This document shows, one piece after another, positions 48,249 through 59,200 of a stretch of 64,000 bases of DNA. The notes beneath the pieces are model-generated. The model saw nothing but the letters and a program-made list of their open reading frames with translations. It searched no databases and was not told where the DNA came from. Source of the DNA: Ctenosaura bakeri (taxonomy: Eukaryota; Chordata; Lepidosauria; Squamata; Iguanidae); NCBI GenBank assembly GCA_948474755.1, contig CAOLHI010000394.1, forward strand, positions 1 through 64,000, read 5' to 3'. Position 1 is the stretch's first letter. Every line of letters begins with the position of its first letter. Made by a program: the position numbers and the translations under genes.

Positions 48249-48846
48249 ACGATTCTTGGTTGCATCAGTAGGAATATGATGTCTAGATCGAGGGAGGTAA
48301 TGGTACCACTCTATTCTGCTTTGGTTAGACCTCATTTGGAATACTGTGTCCAGTTCTGCGCACCTCAATTCAAGAAGGATATTGACAAGCTGGAGCATGT
48401 CCAGAGGAGGGCAACCAAAATGGTGAAGGGTCTGGAAGCCATGCCCTTTGAAGAGCATCTTAGGCAGCTGGGGATGTTTAGTTTGCAGAAAAGAAAGTTA
48501 AGAGGGGACATGATAGCCATGTTGAAATATTTGAAGGGATGTCATGTTGAAGAGGGGTGGGCTTGGTTTCCGGTGCTCCAAAGACTAGGACAAGGAGCAA
48601 TGGATTCAAGCTACAGGAAAAGAGATTCCACCTGAACCTCAGGAAGAATTTCCTGGTGGTCAGAGCTGTCCAGCAGTGGAATATGCTGCCTTGGAGGGTG
48701 GTGGAGTCTCCTTTTTTGGTGGTTTTTAAGCAGAGGCTGGATGGCCATCTGTCGGGAGTGCTTTAAGTGTGTGTTCCTGCATGGGAGGAGGTTGGACTGG
48801 ATGACCCGTATGGTCTCTTTCAGTTCTGTGATTCTTTGATTCTGTG
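48249..48846 (+). pseudogene. CR1 LINE 3' end
   Basis: Encodes only the CR1 ORF2 C-terminal tail: [20 protein letters not shown] (about 48290), [19 protein letters not shown] (about 48370), [18 protein letters not shown] (about 48470). A frame change near 48555 precedes [10 protein letters not shown] and the 3' end TTCTGTGATTCTTTGATTC. It is closely related to the copy at 35846-37608. 5' truncation is normal for this LINE. Confidence 0.93.
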
Positions 48847-48984
48847 AAAGATCCTATTTCCCACTTCCAAAACTGCAGATGGCAAAATCACAAATGTGGA
48901 GGTCTGACTCTACTTAAATTGTTACAACTGACTTTATACGACTCTGTCCATTAATTCTGGAATATAGGTTGGGATATAAAGTTG
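48847..48984. mobile_element. Tigger-like MITE fragment
   Basis: CAAAATCACAAATGTGGAGGTCTGACTCTAC resembles the right end of the 45124-45501 family. The left end is lost or displaced by the insertions to its left. Confidence 0.5.
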
Positions 48985-49092
48985 GCTCCCAGACTTGAGA
49001 CTTGACTTGAAAATACCATGCAACCACTTGAGACTCGACTTGAGACTTGAAGGTAGAGACTTGAAACTTGACTTGAGACTTGGAATGAGACT
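48985..49092. repeat. GACTTGA/GACTCGA short-motif array, right
   Basis: Units such as GAGACTTGACTTGA are repeated irregularly. It is the inverted counterpart of 46742-46866. Confidence 0.5.
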
Positions 49093-49094
49093 TA

Positions 49095-50183
49095 GGCCAT
49101 TTCTGCACTAGACTGTTATAGCACTATTATTCCACTTTCAACATCCTATGGAATCATGGGGTTTGCAGTTAGGGAGGGGCCAGCCAGATATCCTAAACTG
49201 TCATCCTAAACTATCATCCTAAAATGTCTGGGAATTGCTTGTTCTTGTTCTCAGTACACAGTTATCCTCGGTGCAGCTTTTATACCTTTAAACTCTTGGT
49301 AACATCCTCTCTTTTCCATAAAGTGAGAGTTGGGAATCTTTTTGGGCTGCAACTGTCACAATCTCTTAGCATGGACCATGAAGGGTGGGTCTGGTGTGAA
49401 TTTTAAGACCAAAAGATATGGTGGGCCAGGAGTTCTCCAACCCTGTAAGAGGGTATATTTATTAGTCTTATAAAATGATAAACTGCCTTGGACCAAGTGT
49501 CCCACATACTTTCATGTGAACATGACTGGTAAATAATCAAATTTTGGGTGGTCCTTTTTTTTTTTAGCTTTGAAATGTATCAAGATAGGCAAGCAGTTTC
49601 GTTGCAATGTGACCTCAGATGTCCTTGGATAACACCAAATATCTGGATCTATTTCAGCCCATTTTCTAGTGTGACTTAGTTAACTGAGGGTAACTGAGGC
49701 CTTTGAGGCCCCTCCTTAAACTGAAAACCCCAGAATTCCATAGGACAGGGCTTTCCAAATGGTGTGTCTCAACACATTAGTGTGCTGCCTGTAATGTGTT
49801 GGTGTATTGCCTCCCCAGCTGAGAAATACCCTTCCCACCCAAGCCTGGCCCACTGCTGTCACTCTTGCTGAGGCCTTTCCCTGGCAAAAGTGATGGCAGC
49901 GGGCAAGGACTGTATGGGAGGGGGCTGCCTTTCCTCCTACCATCACTCTTGCTGGGGCCTTTCCTGGTGAGGGCGACTGCAATGGTCAGGATCAGGAGGC
50001 TGCCTTTCTCCACCCTAGAGATGCCTCTGGGTACCTCCGGTTTGGTAGTAAAGCTGAATTACTGTGTCACCAAATGATGCATGTTGAAAAAGTGTGTCAC
50101 CAACATGAAAAGTTTGGAAAGCTCTGCCATAGGATGTTGAAAGTGGAATGAAAGCTCTCTAACAGTCTAGTGTGGAAATGGCC
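49095..50183. mobile_element. fold-back MITE, interrupted
   Basis: GGCCATTTCTGCACTAGACTG opens at 49095 and CAGTCTAGTGTGGAAATGGCC closes at 50183. The pieces either side of the hAT (49746-50126) rejoin at the 8-bp duplication CCATAGGA to give the stem motif GAATTCCATAGGATGTTGAAAG. The interior 49190-49700 is not in the other two family members and is another insertion or a longer form. The flanks are TTA and TAT. Confidence 0.8.
49746..50126 (+). mobile_element. hAT MITE, copy 1, 8-bp TSD
   Basis: The ends CAGGGCTTTCCAAATGGTG and AAGTTTGGAAAGCTCTG are flanked by an exact CCATAGGA duplication (49738-49745 and 50127-50134). It is 381 bp with no coding capacity. It is the same family as 50506-50845, in the opposite orientation. 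Confidence 0.92.
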
Positions 50184-50289
50184 TATGATTATGGAGATGT
50201 CACTATTAACACGTACATTCTTCAAAATACAATCTTGGTCTAACCTTTTCTTCATCTTTTAATATGAGGGTATTCAGGAAAAACTGCAT

Positions 50290-50877
50290 CATAAACTATT
50301 GTTTATTTACAAGGCCTCCAATTCAACTTCAGTTTATGGCAACCCTATCCTACGGTTTCTCTGGCAAAATTTATTTGGAAGAAGTTTGTTATTGCCTTCC
50401 TCTGAGGCTGAGAAATATAACTTGCCCAAGATCACCCAGGGAATTTCCATGGCCATGTGGGGATTTGAACTCTGGTCTCATGGAGTCATAGTCCAACACT
50501 TAGACCAGAGCTTTCCAGACTTTTCATGTTGGTGACACACTTTTTAGACATGCATCATTTTGTGACACAGTAATTCAGTTTTACTAGCAAACCAGAGGTT
50601 AAACTAACCCTTTATAAGAGACACAGACACATACCGGTACTTAAATTGTAATAACAAAATGTATGGGGATACAACATATCTCATGAAAACCTTTCATTTA
50701 TATTTTTAAAAATATATGATTTATAAATAATAATGTACATTTCCAAGGCTCAGGTTGGGGGTGGTTCTTGGCCCAGGGAAGTGACACACCTACACACTTC
50801 AGGAGACACACTAATGTGTCATGACACACCATTTGGAAAGCCCTGACTTAGACCATTGTACCACACTGGCTCTCTGC
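50290..50877 (-). mobile_element. MIR/CORE-like SINE, minus strand, split by hAT
   Basis: The inverted body (50290-50505) holds TTGCCTTCCTCTGAGGCTGAG, CTTGCCCAAGATCACCCAGG and GATTTGAACTCTGGTCTCATG. The tRNA-like head resumes at 50854 (CATTGTACCACACTGGCTCTC). The break is the ACTTAGAC target duplication of the hAT element. Confidence 0.9.
50506..50845 (-). mobile_element. hAT MITE, copy 2, 8-bp TSD
   Basis: The ends CAGAGCTTTCCAGACTTTTC and GGTGTGTCATGACAC (reversed) are flanked by ACTTAGAC at 50498-50505 and 50846-50853. It is 340 bp, inverted relative to copy 1. It landed inside a SINE, so it is younger than that SINE. Confidence 0.92.
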
Positions 50878-53211
50878 ATCATAATTTGAGCTGCATCTTG
50901 CCATCGGAGTGTTTCAAATGGTGAGTTGTTTCCCAATATTAGCAGGCTTTTGAAGGATAAGAATATGAAATCTTTATCTTACCAATTTCTAAGCCTGCTA
51001 CTGTTTCTGATTACAAAGAGTACTCACTTGCTGTTTGCATTAGAACAGTCAACACCATTTTGCTAAGCCAAATCTGATGGGCTCATTACAGCTTGTTGAT
51101 GCATAATGACTTTGGCACTCTTACTTTGATGCAGGGTATAAAAAGGTCAGCTGGCATCAGCTTTATCCAAATAATTATTGATGCTGCTAGAAGAACAGTA
51201 CTTAAAGATGACAGCTGGACATATATTTCCCCACAGCATCACTGTTGATCTCCGTGCTTGGTGCTTTATCCGTATTGATCTTATTCAGTGAAATACATCA
51301 AGTAAGCAAATCTGTTGTTTTCTGCCAAACAGATCTGCCAAAATGTATTCCTCAAGTGCAGATGCTCAGAGCATAAAATAAAATAAGACAGAGCAGGGTG
51401 AATCATTGGTCACTACAGAGTTTCCTTTTTAGAATACTCATATCAAAAGACTGGATAGGGAGAAAAACTTGATGGGGAGATGTGGCCAAAGGAAGGGGAA
51501 ATTGTGAGGTTAAATTGGTAGGTGGGGAATGGGTGAGACCAGGTGGGTAGTTAAAGAGTGGATAAAATAAGGACATTGATTCATATAAGAATTCTGCACC
51601 CCAATGAAATTTGCCTCCATTCCCCAGATTTCTAGCATTACAGAGAGTGAGACACTGAAAATTATTCACACTTCAAGCTCTTATATTTGCATTTCCTTGG
51701 CAATGTTGTCTACTTCTTTTCGTGGGATGCCCAAACCATATTTCTAAATGCCCATGTGAATGTTTAAGTTGCTGCATTGCTATGAATTTGAGGACTGAAA
51801 GGAAAATGTCTTGGAGAGGAGAAAGCAGAATTCTTATTGGGGGTACAGAACCTCCCATTGGGTGAGATCCAGCCATGTTTGCCATCTCTCCATTTTGAGT
51901 CACTCTCTCTTGATTCTTGCATTGCTGTCAAGACCCTCCAACATCAGGCCTGAAAGCAATCAGTTGGAAAGGCCTGAGGGTCTCTGAAACACTTGCCATG
52001 ATGCTTTGTTGGAGAGGCAGGGATCCTCACAGTAGAGAGAGGCATAATTTGCTCCCACTTCAATTCCACCACGTGCAGCGGGATATTTACCCCACTTCCT
52101 GGGAAGACTGATGCTTTACGCTTATTAAGGCTGCAACGTTTGGATGACACGAGGTAGCTGCCAGATGTGTAGTTTGGCTTTCAAGGATCATACCCAAATG
52201 TAAAATGCCATGTTTTTCATGAAGAAAAGCATATAAAATATATAGGGTAAGTTTCATATTGAATTGGCTCATAACAGTTTAAAGGTCTGTGAATGCTTCA
52301 GCACTTCGTCTATGCTGAGATTCAGACAGACTAGATTTAGTCTAGACTTAAATGATACTGTTGTTCTTTATTTGTGGAGTGGCAGAGTTATTAAATAATG
52401 TAACATTTGTAGAGTGATGTTGCAAGTTTGTTCCTCTAACACTCAATAATAAGTATATTACAGTATACACATTTTTCCTAGGAAGAGAAGAATAGCAAAT
52501 TATGTAATACCATTCTTCATGAGGAATCAGCCTAAAACAATTTTGGTTGCTGAACTGCAATGAGATAACATACAAATGAATACCACCATTAGAAAATATT
52601 CCTGTCCAGGTAGTGTTGCAATTTTACACCTCTGTTTTAGTACATTGCATTGAGTTACTCATTTAAACAGAAATCTATTGGAAGGCCAATGGATAATTGC
52701 TTTCCTGTATTGCCTGAAACACTTTGAGGTAATTTACTGTATCACCACAAATCTCCTAAAACCATTTAGTCAAATATGCTGAGAGAGGGTCAAATTCGGG
52801 GCAGCTGTATTTTCAGCAAATTGAATCTCAGTTCTTGAGAATGGATTTCAAACAGGTTTTTAATTGCAATGTTTTATCCACAGGCCATCACACACACAAC
52901 TTCTTTCCCCTTGGAGAAGCAGATATCCAATTATATCCTGTATCAGAATATTGATGTCTTACCTCTTTCCTTGGTTGTAAAACTTTTTAAACTCTCAGCT
53001 TGCTTCTCTTAGACTCTGTTATGGAGGGAAATATTAATTTATGTCTCATATTTGTTTCCTCCATTTCCTCAGAGATGTTCAAGAACAATCTTCCCTTCCC
53101 CTTTGATCCTCACAGCAACCATGAGAGAGTTTAGACTGCTTTGAAGTCTCACCCACTCAGTTACATGACTGTGTGGAAAGGTGAGGCTGGGTCTGTGCTG
53201 TTCTAGCCTAA
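50878..53211. other. no recognisable gene
   Basis: AT-rich single-copy-like DNA. The frames are short and no dispersed repeat is recognised. Confidence 0.45.
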
Positions 53212-53598
53212 GGCTCTTCCACACCTTACCTTAGCCCCTCGCCCTGCAGTCGCAATCCTGGATACAGCCTTTCCCAGGAAGGGAGCACAATGGGAATGCT
53301 CCTCTCCACACATGATTGGCTCCCTGTGGAAGGAAGCATGAGGGGCATGACTCTTCCTTCCATAGTGCAGCCAGGCTCTTTCCTATGCTGCACTGGGGCA
53401 GGAAGCACCTCCATTGCGCTTCAGAGCCTTCCACAGGGCAGGTAAGTGCGGAAGCATCATGTGATCGGAGGGTCATTGACAAAGAAAATCCATTAATGAT
53501 TTACCCCACTATCTCACTGGTTGACAATGGGAGAGGACAGGACTGCGGGAATATCTTGCATCCCCATACCGGGACACCATGTCCATGCAGAAAGGGCC
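53212..53598. mobile_element. PIF/Harbinger-like MITE with TAA duplication
   Basis: The left end GGCTCTTCCACACC and the right end ATGCAGAAAGGGCC are imperfect inverted copies with exact TAA on both sides (53209-53211 and 53599-53601). This is the 3-bp TWA target choice of PIF/Harbinger. It has no transposase. Confidence 0.8.
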
Positions 53599-53994
53599 TA
53601 ATATGTAATTACCATATCACAATCTGAAATAGAAATAATTGAATTTTAGACCTTTGCTGAGATCTTTCAGTTCTGGTTCAAAGACAGTCAATTCCTGAGG
53701 CAACATAGTACATGTGGTATGCTCTAATGTGGAAAAATTGCCAAAAGAAAAGAAAGCAAGAAACCTTTTCCCCATATTTTTTCTGTGGGAGGAAAACAGA
53801 CAGAGAAAATCTTCCTGTTGGTTGCTCTATTTGTTGCAAAAGTTTTCAGGGTTTTTTTTTTTTAAACAACAACAGCAACAACAAGCAAACAACATTGGCT
53901 GTTTCAGGGAACACAGAGAGGCAATTCCCAGCACAAAGAGAAATATTTTATTCCTCCCTTTAGGCTGGGTTCTTTTTATTCTGGATGTATTGCA
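53599..53994. other. no recognisable feature
   Basis: A polyT run and (AAC)n patch near 53855-53890. I see nothing else. Confidence 0.45.
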
Positions 53995-54225
53995 AGAGAG
54001 CCAAGTGAACATTGAACTAGGATTCTGAAGATGAGGGTTCAAATCCCCACTTGGCCATGGAGACTCACTGAGTTACCTAAGGCAAGTTACACTTTCTCAC
54101 CTCGGAAGAATGCAAAGGCAAACCCCCTCTGAACAAATCTTGCCAAGAAAACCCCATGATAGGTTTGCTTTATGCTCACAATAAGTTAGAAATGAATTGA
54201 AGGCACACAACAACAACAACAACAA
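53995..54225 (+). mobile_element. tRNA-derived MIR/CORE-like SINE
   Basis: Head GAGAGCCAAGTGAACATTG (A box worn), B box GGGTTCAAATCCCC, AAACCCCCTCTGAACAAATCTTGCC body and an (ACA)n tail. Confidence 0.9.
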
Positions 54226-55077
54226 TGCAACACCTCCCTTTTTTTTTGAAATGTGATTGTATAGTTTCAATTAAAGGGCATTCCTCTAGATTGTGTGGGG
54301 GGGAGCACAAGGCGTTTATGCTAAATCAGTAAGCGTTTTGGAGCACTACACCCTTAAAAAAGAAGGCAAGCCCATCCAGGTCTCCAGAGCCAGAAGTGAG
54401 CAAGGCACAGAAGATATCTCTGACTCGCCAGTTGCCTATAGCATTATGAAATCTGAGAGTTTTATTGGTTAAATTGCCTACCTAGCTTCTTCTTCCTCCC
54501 TCTCTTCCCTGATGTCTGAAGTGGTCCTTGTGGATTGAAAATGCTTTTCTAGGTTTTCTGTTGTAAAGAGATCTCACTTTTTTACAGTATTTTGGACAGT
54601 TCCTGAGTTTTCTAGATGCTCTGTAATAGAAAAATTTTAAAAGTATGCACAAATTGTCCCATTCTTGACAAGAAAGAATATCAAACTCTGTGGGGAAATG
54701 GTCAGGTCCCTCAGAGTTGTTTGTTTGTTTGTTTGTTTTTCACACAAAAAATGCACAAAACCTTGAGTTTTGTAACAAAACTAAACTAAACCTTCATGTG
54801 GCAAACAGTGCTGGGTTTTGCATAAATGAAACTTCTTGAAAAATGCCAGAATGGAAATAATCATCCAGAAATGCACATATTTTCACCCAGTAGGACGAAA
54901 GCTTTCGAAGTTCTTCGTTCTTGCATAGGAGAATAAAATAAAGATTTGCATCCCTAATCAAAAGAGAATATGTCGTCCATGTCTGTGACTTGAACTGTTT
55001 TCCATTAGAGCATTTTTCAAGGGTGAAGAGTGTTTGCCATGTTTACCCTATTGTAGCAAAAATAACAAGAAGTGTTG
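54226..55077. other. no recognisable gene; (GTTT)n
   Basis: A (GTTT)n tract lies at about 54719-54738. At 54892-54950, GGACGAAAGCTTTCGAAG resembles the unclassified tail motif of 55078-55170. Confidence 0.4.
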
Positions 55078-55170
55078 TGGTACCTTAAAGATTTACAGAT
55101 TTTATTGGCATAGCATTTTGTAGATTATGTCCACTTCGTCAAGTGATATGTTTCATCGAAAGTGAAAGAT
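55078..55170 (-). repeat. unclassified reptile retroelement tail, minus strand
   Basis: Reversed, it reads CACTTGACGAAGTGGACATAA, then CCAATAAAATCTGTAAATCTTTAAGG: a widespread reptile repeat tail. The family name is uncertain. Confidence 0.55.
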
Positions 55171-56310
55171 TATTATATATGTGCTTTGGGGGAGTGTGAT
55201 TATAGTTAATGCTCCATTTACTTACCCAACAAGCCAAGCATGTGTGTAATCTGCTAGCTGAGGAGGCATGCTTTTAATGGGATTGGCTGCAATCACTGTA
55301 AGCCTTGTGCAGGATTTTTGCATACAATCATATCAATGTTATTTATATTACAGACTTGAATCAAAGGAGCCTTTCCTGTCTGTTGGGTGAGTAAGAATCT
55401 TTATTTGAGAAAAGTACTTACCAGTAGTTACTTAGTTTTCATAACAATTTAGTCAACGCTTAGAGATTTTACTACCAGGCTTGCATTCATGCAGACTTCA
55501 TCAAAATTCTGAAAATTACAGCATCCACTGGGTATGTATGAAAGGAGCACTTAGGTTGAAGATTAGTCTCAGATTATACTTATCTGTATGTAACTGGCAT
55601 CATTCCTTGCTCAATGTGTCCTATCACAAAGTGGACAGATCTCCTAGTTTATTTATTGGTTACTTGTTTGCATTTCCTGCAGCCTAAATAACATTTACAC
55701 TGGCCAAATGTTTTCTCGGATTTGAAAAGGATTCTACCCTCGTACAACTTCATTAACTTTTATTAACCATAAAGATATCTTTTGTGTCTCCTAGCTTTGT
55801 TCCCCATTCTGTGGCCTTAAAACATGAGCATGAATTTTCTTCATAATGAAAAAAGTCAATAGAGCATGAGATCACTTTCTTCTCTCTTGGTTGGTTATAT
55901 TATCGCCTTCTCTCTCTCCCTTTGTCTTCCATCTGCATCTGTTACCCAAAGCTATTTGGTGTTTGTGTTTTTCTCAGAACTGAGGAAAATTACTTTTTAA
56001 GATGACAGCTCCCAGATTCTGGGTCTTATAGTCCAAAAAAATGAACTTTTCTGAGTTCTGACTTTTCTACAAATAGTGTGTTTAACATACACATTACACA
56101 CACACACACACATACACACATCTACACACTGCTTTTCTGATCCAGCCATTTCTTTCCAGTACACAAGCAACAATGCAAACAGAAAGTCTTCAATATTTGT
56201 CCTATTTCCTGCCCCCACCTCCAATAGTATGTGTTATATTTCCTCTCTTCCAGGTGGGAGCTATACCTTTAATGTAAATTGAGAATTACAGTAGAGGTCT
56301 TCTTTCTCTG
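55171..56310. other. no recognisable gene; (CA)n
   Basis: A (CA)n tract lies at about 56095-56120. I see nothing else. Confidence 0.45.
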
Positions 56311-56374
56311 TATAAATAAGGAATGTGCACCATGTGATACTCTAGATGTTACTGGATTACAATGCCCATGATTT
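56311..56374 (+). repeat. 64-bp direct repeat, left flank of Ngaro-like element
   Basis: A perfect 64-bp match to 58421-58484, from TATAAATAAGG to CCCATGATTT. The two copies abut the element ends exactly, and the sequence after the right copy (CTCACTATTGG) is the continuing host DNA. Confidence 0.93.
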
Positions 56375-58420
56375 GCCGCCCAACCCACGAAATAACGAGA
56401 TCGCAGACAGAGCTTGGGTTGAACTAGGGCAATTTATTAATATGCCTAATTAACATAAAGGGTGAACTTAAACTTGAACTTGACCTTGAACTTGTATTTT
56501 ATGACCTGAGAAACGGGGGGGTCAACCGTATCTTCGGACTAGGGTCAAGAGGCAGCTCCCAACCATCTCCCCTAGCCCGTTGAGCGAGATACCGGGCCCC
56601 AAAGCCAACTGCTGAAGTTGCATGATGACCTTTGGCCAGCCCTTGTCTGGGAGGTGAGCCCCAAGCCCCACCCCCCGCTGCATAGCAAGTGGGGTGATCC
56701 CAGGGCCCTCCTCAAGGATAGGATTTATCCTACACCCCGAAAGGGGGTGCCATAGGTACACGCCGAACCTTAAGACCCCCCCATACCGGCCACGGATAAG
56801 GGCAAGCGTCTGCTTAGTCCTTATTCCCCCATCCCCTCAAGATCAAGTCCAGCACCCTTTGCAAATCATTTTGTAATTTTGTAAGGAATGTAGCAACCCA
56901 AGCCCCATCTCGAGGCACAGCGAAGCTCTTGGATGAACCACGCATCGTGGATGGCCTGTATACACACGGCCTTTTCCTTCAACAGACCAAGGTCATTACC
57001 ACCCCGGTGAATGACCCTTCAATAGACCAAGGTCATTACCACCCCGGTGAATGACCCTCACCTCACATCATGGATGGCCTGTATAACCAAGGCCTTTCCT
57101 TTCACCAACCAAGGTCATTACCGCCCCGGTGAATGACCGTCACATCCGAGGGAGGTCCACCGCACTCCCCGAACAACAGAGGTAGCACGCTATGCCACAG
57201 CAGTCCCCCCATTCCAAGCCAACGTATGAATGCCCGCGCACCCAGTCACAGGTTCGGGCCCATATAATCACTACGAGCCTGCTGGTCAGCCCAGAGGACG
57301 AAATTGTGGCTGCAGATCCATGCTCGCTTCCTCACCTCCACAGCCGGTCGATCTGGAAAGGAACTCAAAACGTTAAGGCAGATCGATTGGCCAGCCATAG
57401 CGCCAGAACGCCAAGGATTTCCACCCACCAGTCTTCAGGATGTCGCCAGTCTACGTGCCCATCTGTGCTGCAGTGAAGGCTGCCCCCCGCAACATGCTTG
57501 TGTGCCAGAATTGACTCCCTGTATGCCCCATCGTCGCTGGGCCTTCTCTGTGATGTTCCAGAAGCGTGAGGAGTTGTGTCCACATGACGCGAAGAGGCCC
57601 AGCATGTGCTCCCTTGCTAATGGTGAAAATTCTAAGTGCCTTCAAGAAGGACAAAAGGTTGCATCAGCGCATACCCGTGAGATCACCATAGCGCCCCCCT
57701 TGGCCTGGTCTGTCCTAGATCCCCTTATGACCGGATGGGAATCCCCCCCCAGACAGGTCCTGGAGTACCAGGGCCCTGCCTGAGCTGTCTCTCTTGGTCC
57801 GAGCAACCAATTCACCTACTCTTAGTGCCCCAAAATGTAATGAGGGCCACCGCGTGGAAGAAAAGAGCCTCATATGTTGAAGAACTTGCTATTTTCCCAC
57901 GTCACCCAACCCCTCCGGGTGCCCGGAAAATTAGGTGCCCACTATCACGGAAAGTGGTTGCTTGCCGCACCCCTCTATGGTCCTAAAGTGGCATGACGGG
58001 AGAGGCCTGCTTGCTTAAGGGCCATACGGAATTGCAAGATGCAGTCGACTGGGAGTGTCCAGCGTCCCATGACCTTTGGACCTACGGAAGCTGCTGAGCT
58101 CCCAGGTCACCTTGCTGTGACTCTTCTAGGTGCTGGGTGCGATTGACCTACCTATCATCCTGGTTACCTCACCCCGCCAAGACTCCTCAGGCCAGCGGGT
58201 GTCGGTTCTGGGAGAGGTACGGCGGCTGGAGCCAATTCCTTGAAGCGCTCCATCTGCATACGGGAAAGAGAGTTAGCCCAGGAATTATCAACGCCTTCAA
58301 CTACTTTGAAAACAATCGTAAAGCGTAGACATTGAAGCATGCACGGCCAAACGAATCTCATGGATTGTCAATCCCTTCTGACTGCAGCGCGGTTATCACC
58401 AGAATGGACGACGCCACCGG
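56375..58420 (-). mobile_element. Ngaro-like tyrosine-recombinase retroelement, 5'-truncated and degenerate
   Basis: The element reads on the minus strand. Its 5' end (58420) lies within the pol region: the frame at 58164-58361 ends an RNase H-like segment (VDNSWANSLSRMQMERFKEL) with Pro-rich sequence after it. A stretch near 57990-58040 weakly recalls a recombinase C-terminal region (ALKQAGLSRH). Then comes an SGNH-hydrolase-like domain (RKRAWICSHNF, RWLGMGG, and VIHRGGNDLG) and a 3' part of about 440 bp shared with 33731-34141. RT, RNase H, recombinase and SGNH hydrolase in that order is the plan of vertebrate Ngaro elements. Stops and frame changes abound, so it is dead. The RT active site is absent. 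The YR identification is the weakest part. Confidence 0.7.
56943..57141 (-). repeat. tandem duplication of GGND-coding segment
   Basis: Three copies of a 26-bp near-palindrome lie at 56991-57016, 57031-57056 and 57113-57138. Read on the minus strand, each encodes V-I-H-R-G-G-N-D. A larger unit (ATGGCCTGTAT, AAGGCC and the palindrome) is present twice. The repeat sits in the SGNH-like region and disrupts it. Confidence 0.85.
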
Positions 58421-58484
58421 TATAAATAAGGAATGTGCACCATGTGATACTCTAGATGTTACTGGATTACAATGCCCATGATTT
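58421..58484 (+). repeat. 64-bp direct repeat, right flank of Ngaro-like element
   Basis: Exact partner of 56311-56374. Confidence 0.93.
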
Positions 58485-58567
58485 CTCACTATTGGCTAGA
58501 ATGGCTATTACTGATAGGAGCTGCAGTGCCACAACAGCTGGAAAGCCACAGATTGCTTGTTGGGTGG

Positions 58568-58772
58568 TTCTTGTTGTGGTTGTGTGTCTTCAAGTTGTTT
58601 CCAACTGATGGTAGCTCTAAGGTAAATCTGTGATGAGGTTTTCTTGGCAAGATATTGGAGAAGGTTTGCAGTTACTTCCATTTTATGCTGAGAGGGTGTG
58701 ACTTGCCCAAGGTTTCTATGGGGTCTGCTGGAGTCCTAGTCCAACATTCTAACCACTATACTGAACTGGCTT
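58568..58772 (-). mobile_element. tRNA-derived MIR/CORE-like SINE, minus strand
   Basis: TTGTTGTGGTTGTGTGTCTTC tail, CAAGTTGTTTCCAACTGATGG, TTTTCTTGGCAAGATATTGG, TGTGACTTGCCCAAGG and the inverted head TCCAACATTCTAACCACTA. The B-box region is deleted. Confidence 0.85.
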
Positions 58773-59064
58773 GTAAGTTGCTTAGCCATAAATATATGAG
58801 CTCTACTGTAGCAACTCCAGACTTAATGGTTGCACTTAATGGCTTATTTACTTAACTTATGAGAGCTATGCATTTCAGTTAAATATATATTCTATCAACC
58901 CATGTCATTCCATAATGAGAAATGCAAGCATCTGTGCAGACAGATCTACAATGGTTTTCCTCAATTTACATGTGATGGATTTATTTGACAGTTTTCTGGT
59001 ACCCTGGATACTTTTTAAAAAAACAAAACAGTATTCTATTGGCAACCAGGTGAATTATTGGAAT
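58773..59064. other. no recognisable feature
   Basis: Nothing supportable. Confidence 0.45.
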
Positions 59065-59200
59065 ATATCCACACTACACAACTACAGTACTTTGATGCTA
59101 TAATAGCATAGCACTTTAAGTGCTGTGGTTCCATCTTGTGGAATCCTGAGATTTCTTATCTCATGAAGGACTTGGAATTGTCAGCTAGAGAGCTCTTACA
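59065..59200 (+). mobile_element. MITE fragment related to the 21113 family
   Basis: ATCCACACTACACAACTACAG and AAGTGCTGTGGTTCCATC recall the left part of the fold-back MITE at 21113-21337. The right half is missing. Confidence 0.5.

Noticed and set aside
56991..57138. CRISPR-like array of three repeats
   Set aside because: Repeats are directly explained as a tandem duplication of coding sequence in a vertebrate retroelement; spacers are unequal and two are related.
57304..57783. 159-codon plus-strand frame inside the Ngaro-like element
   Set aside because: Antisense shadow; the element's homology lies on the minus strand.
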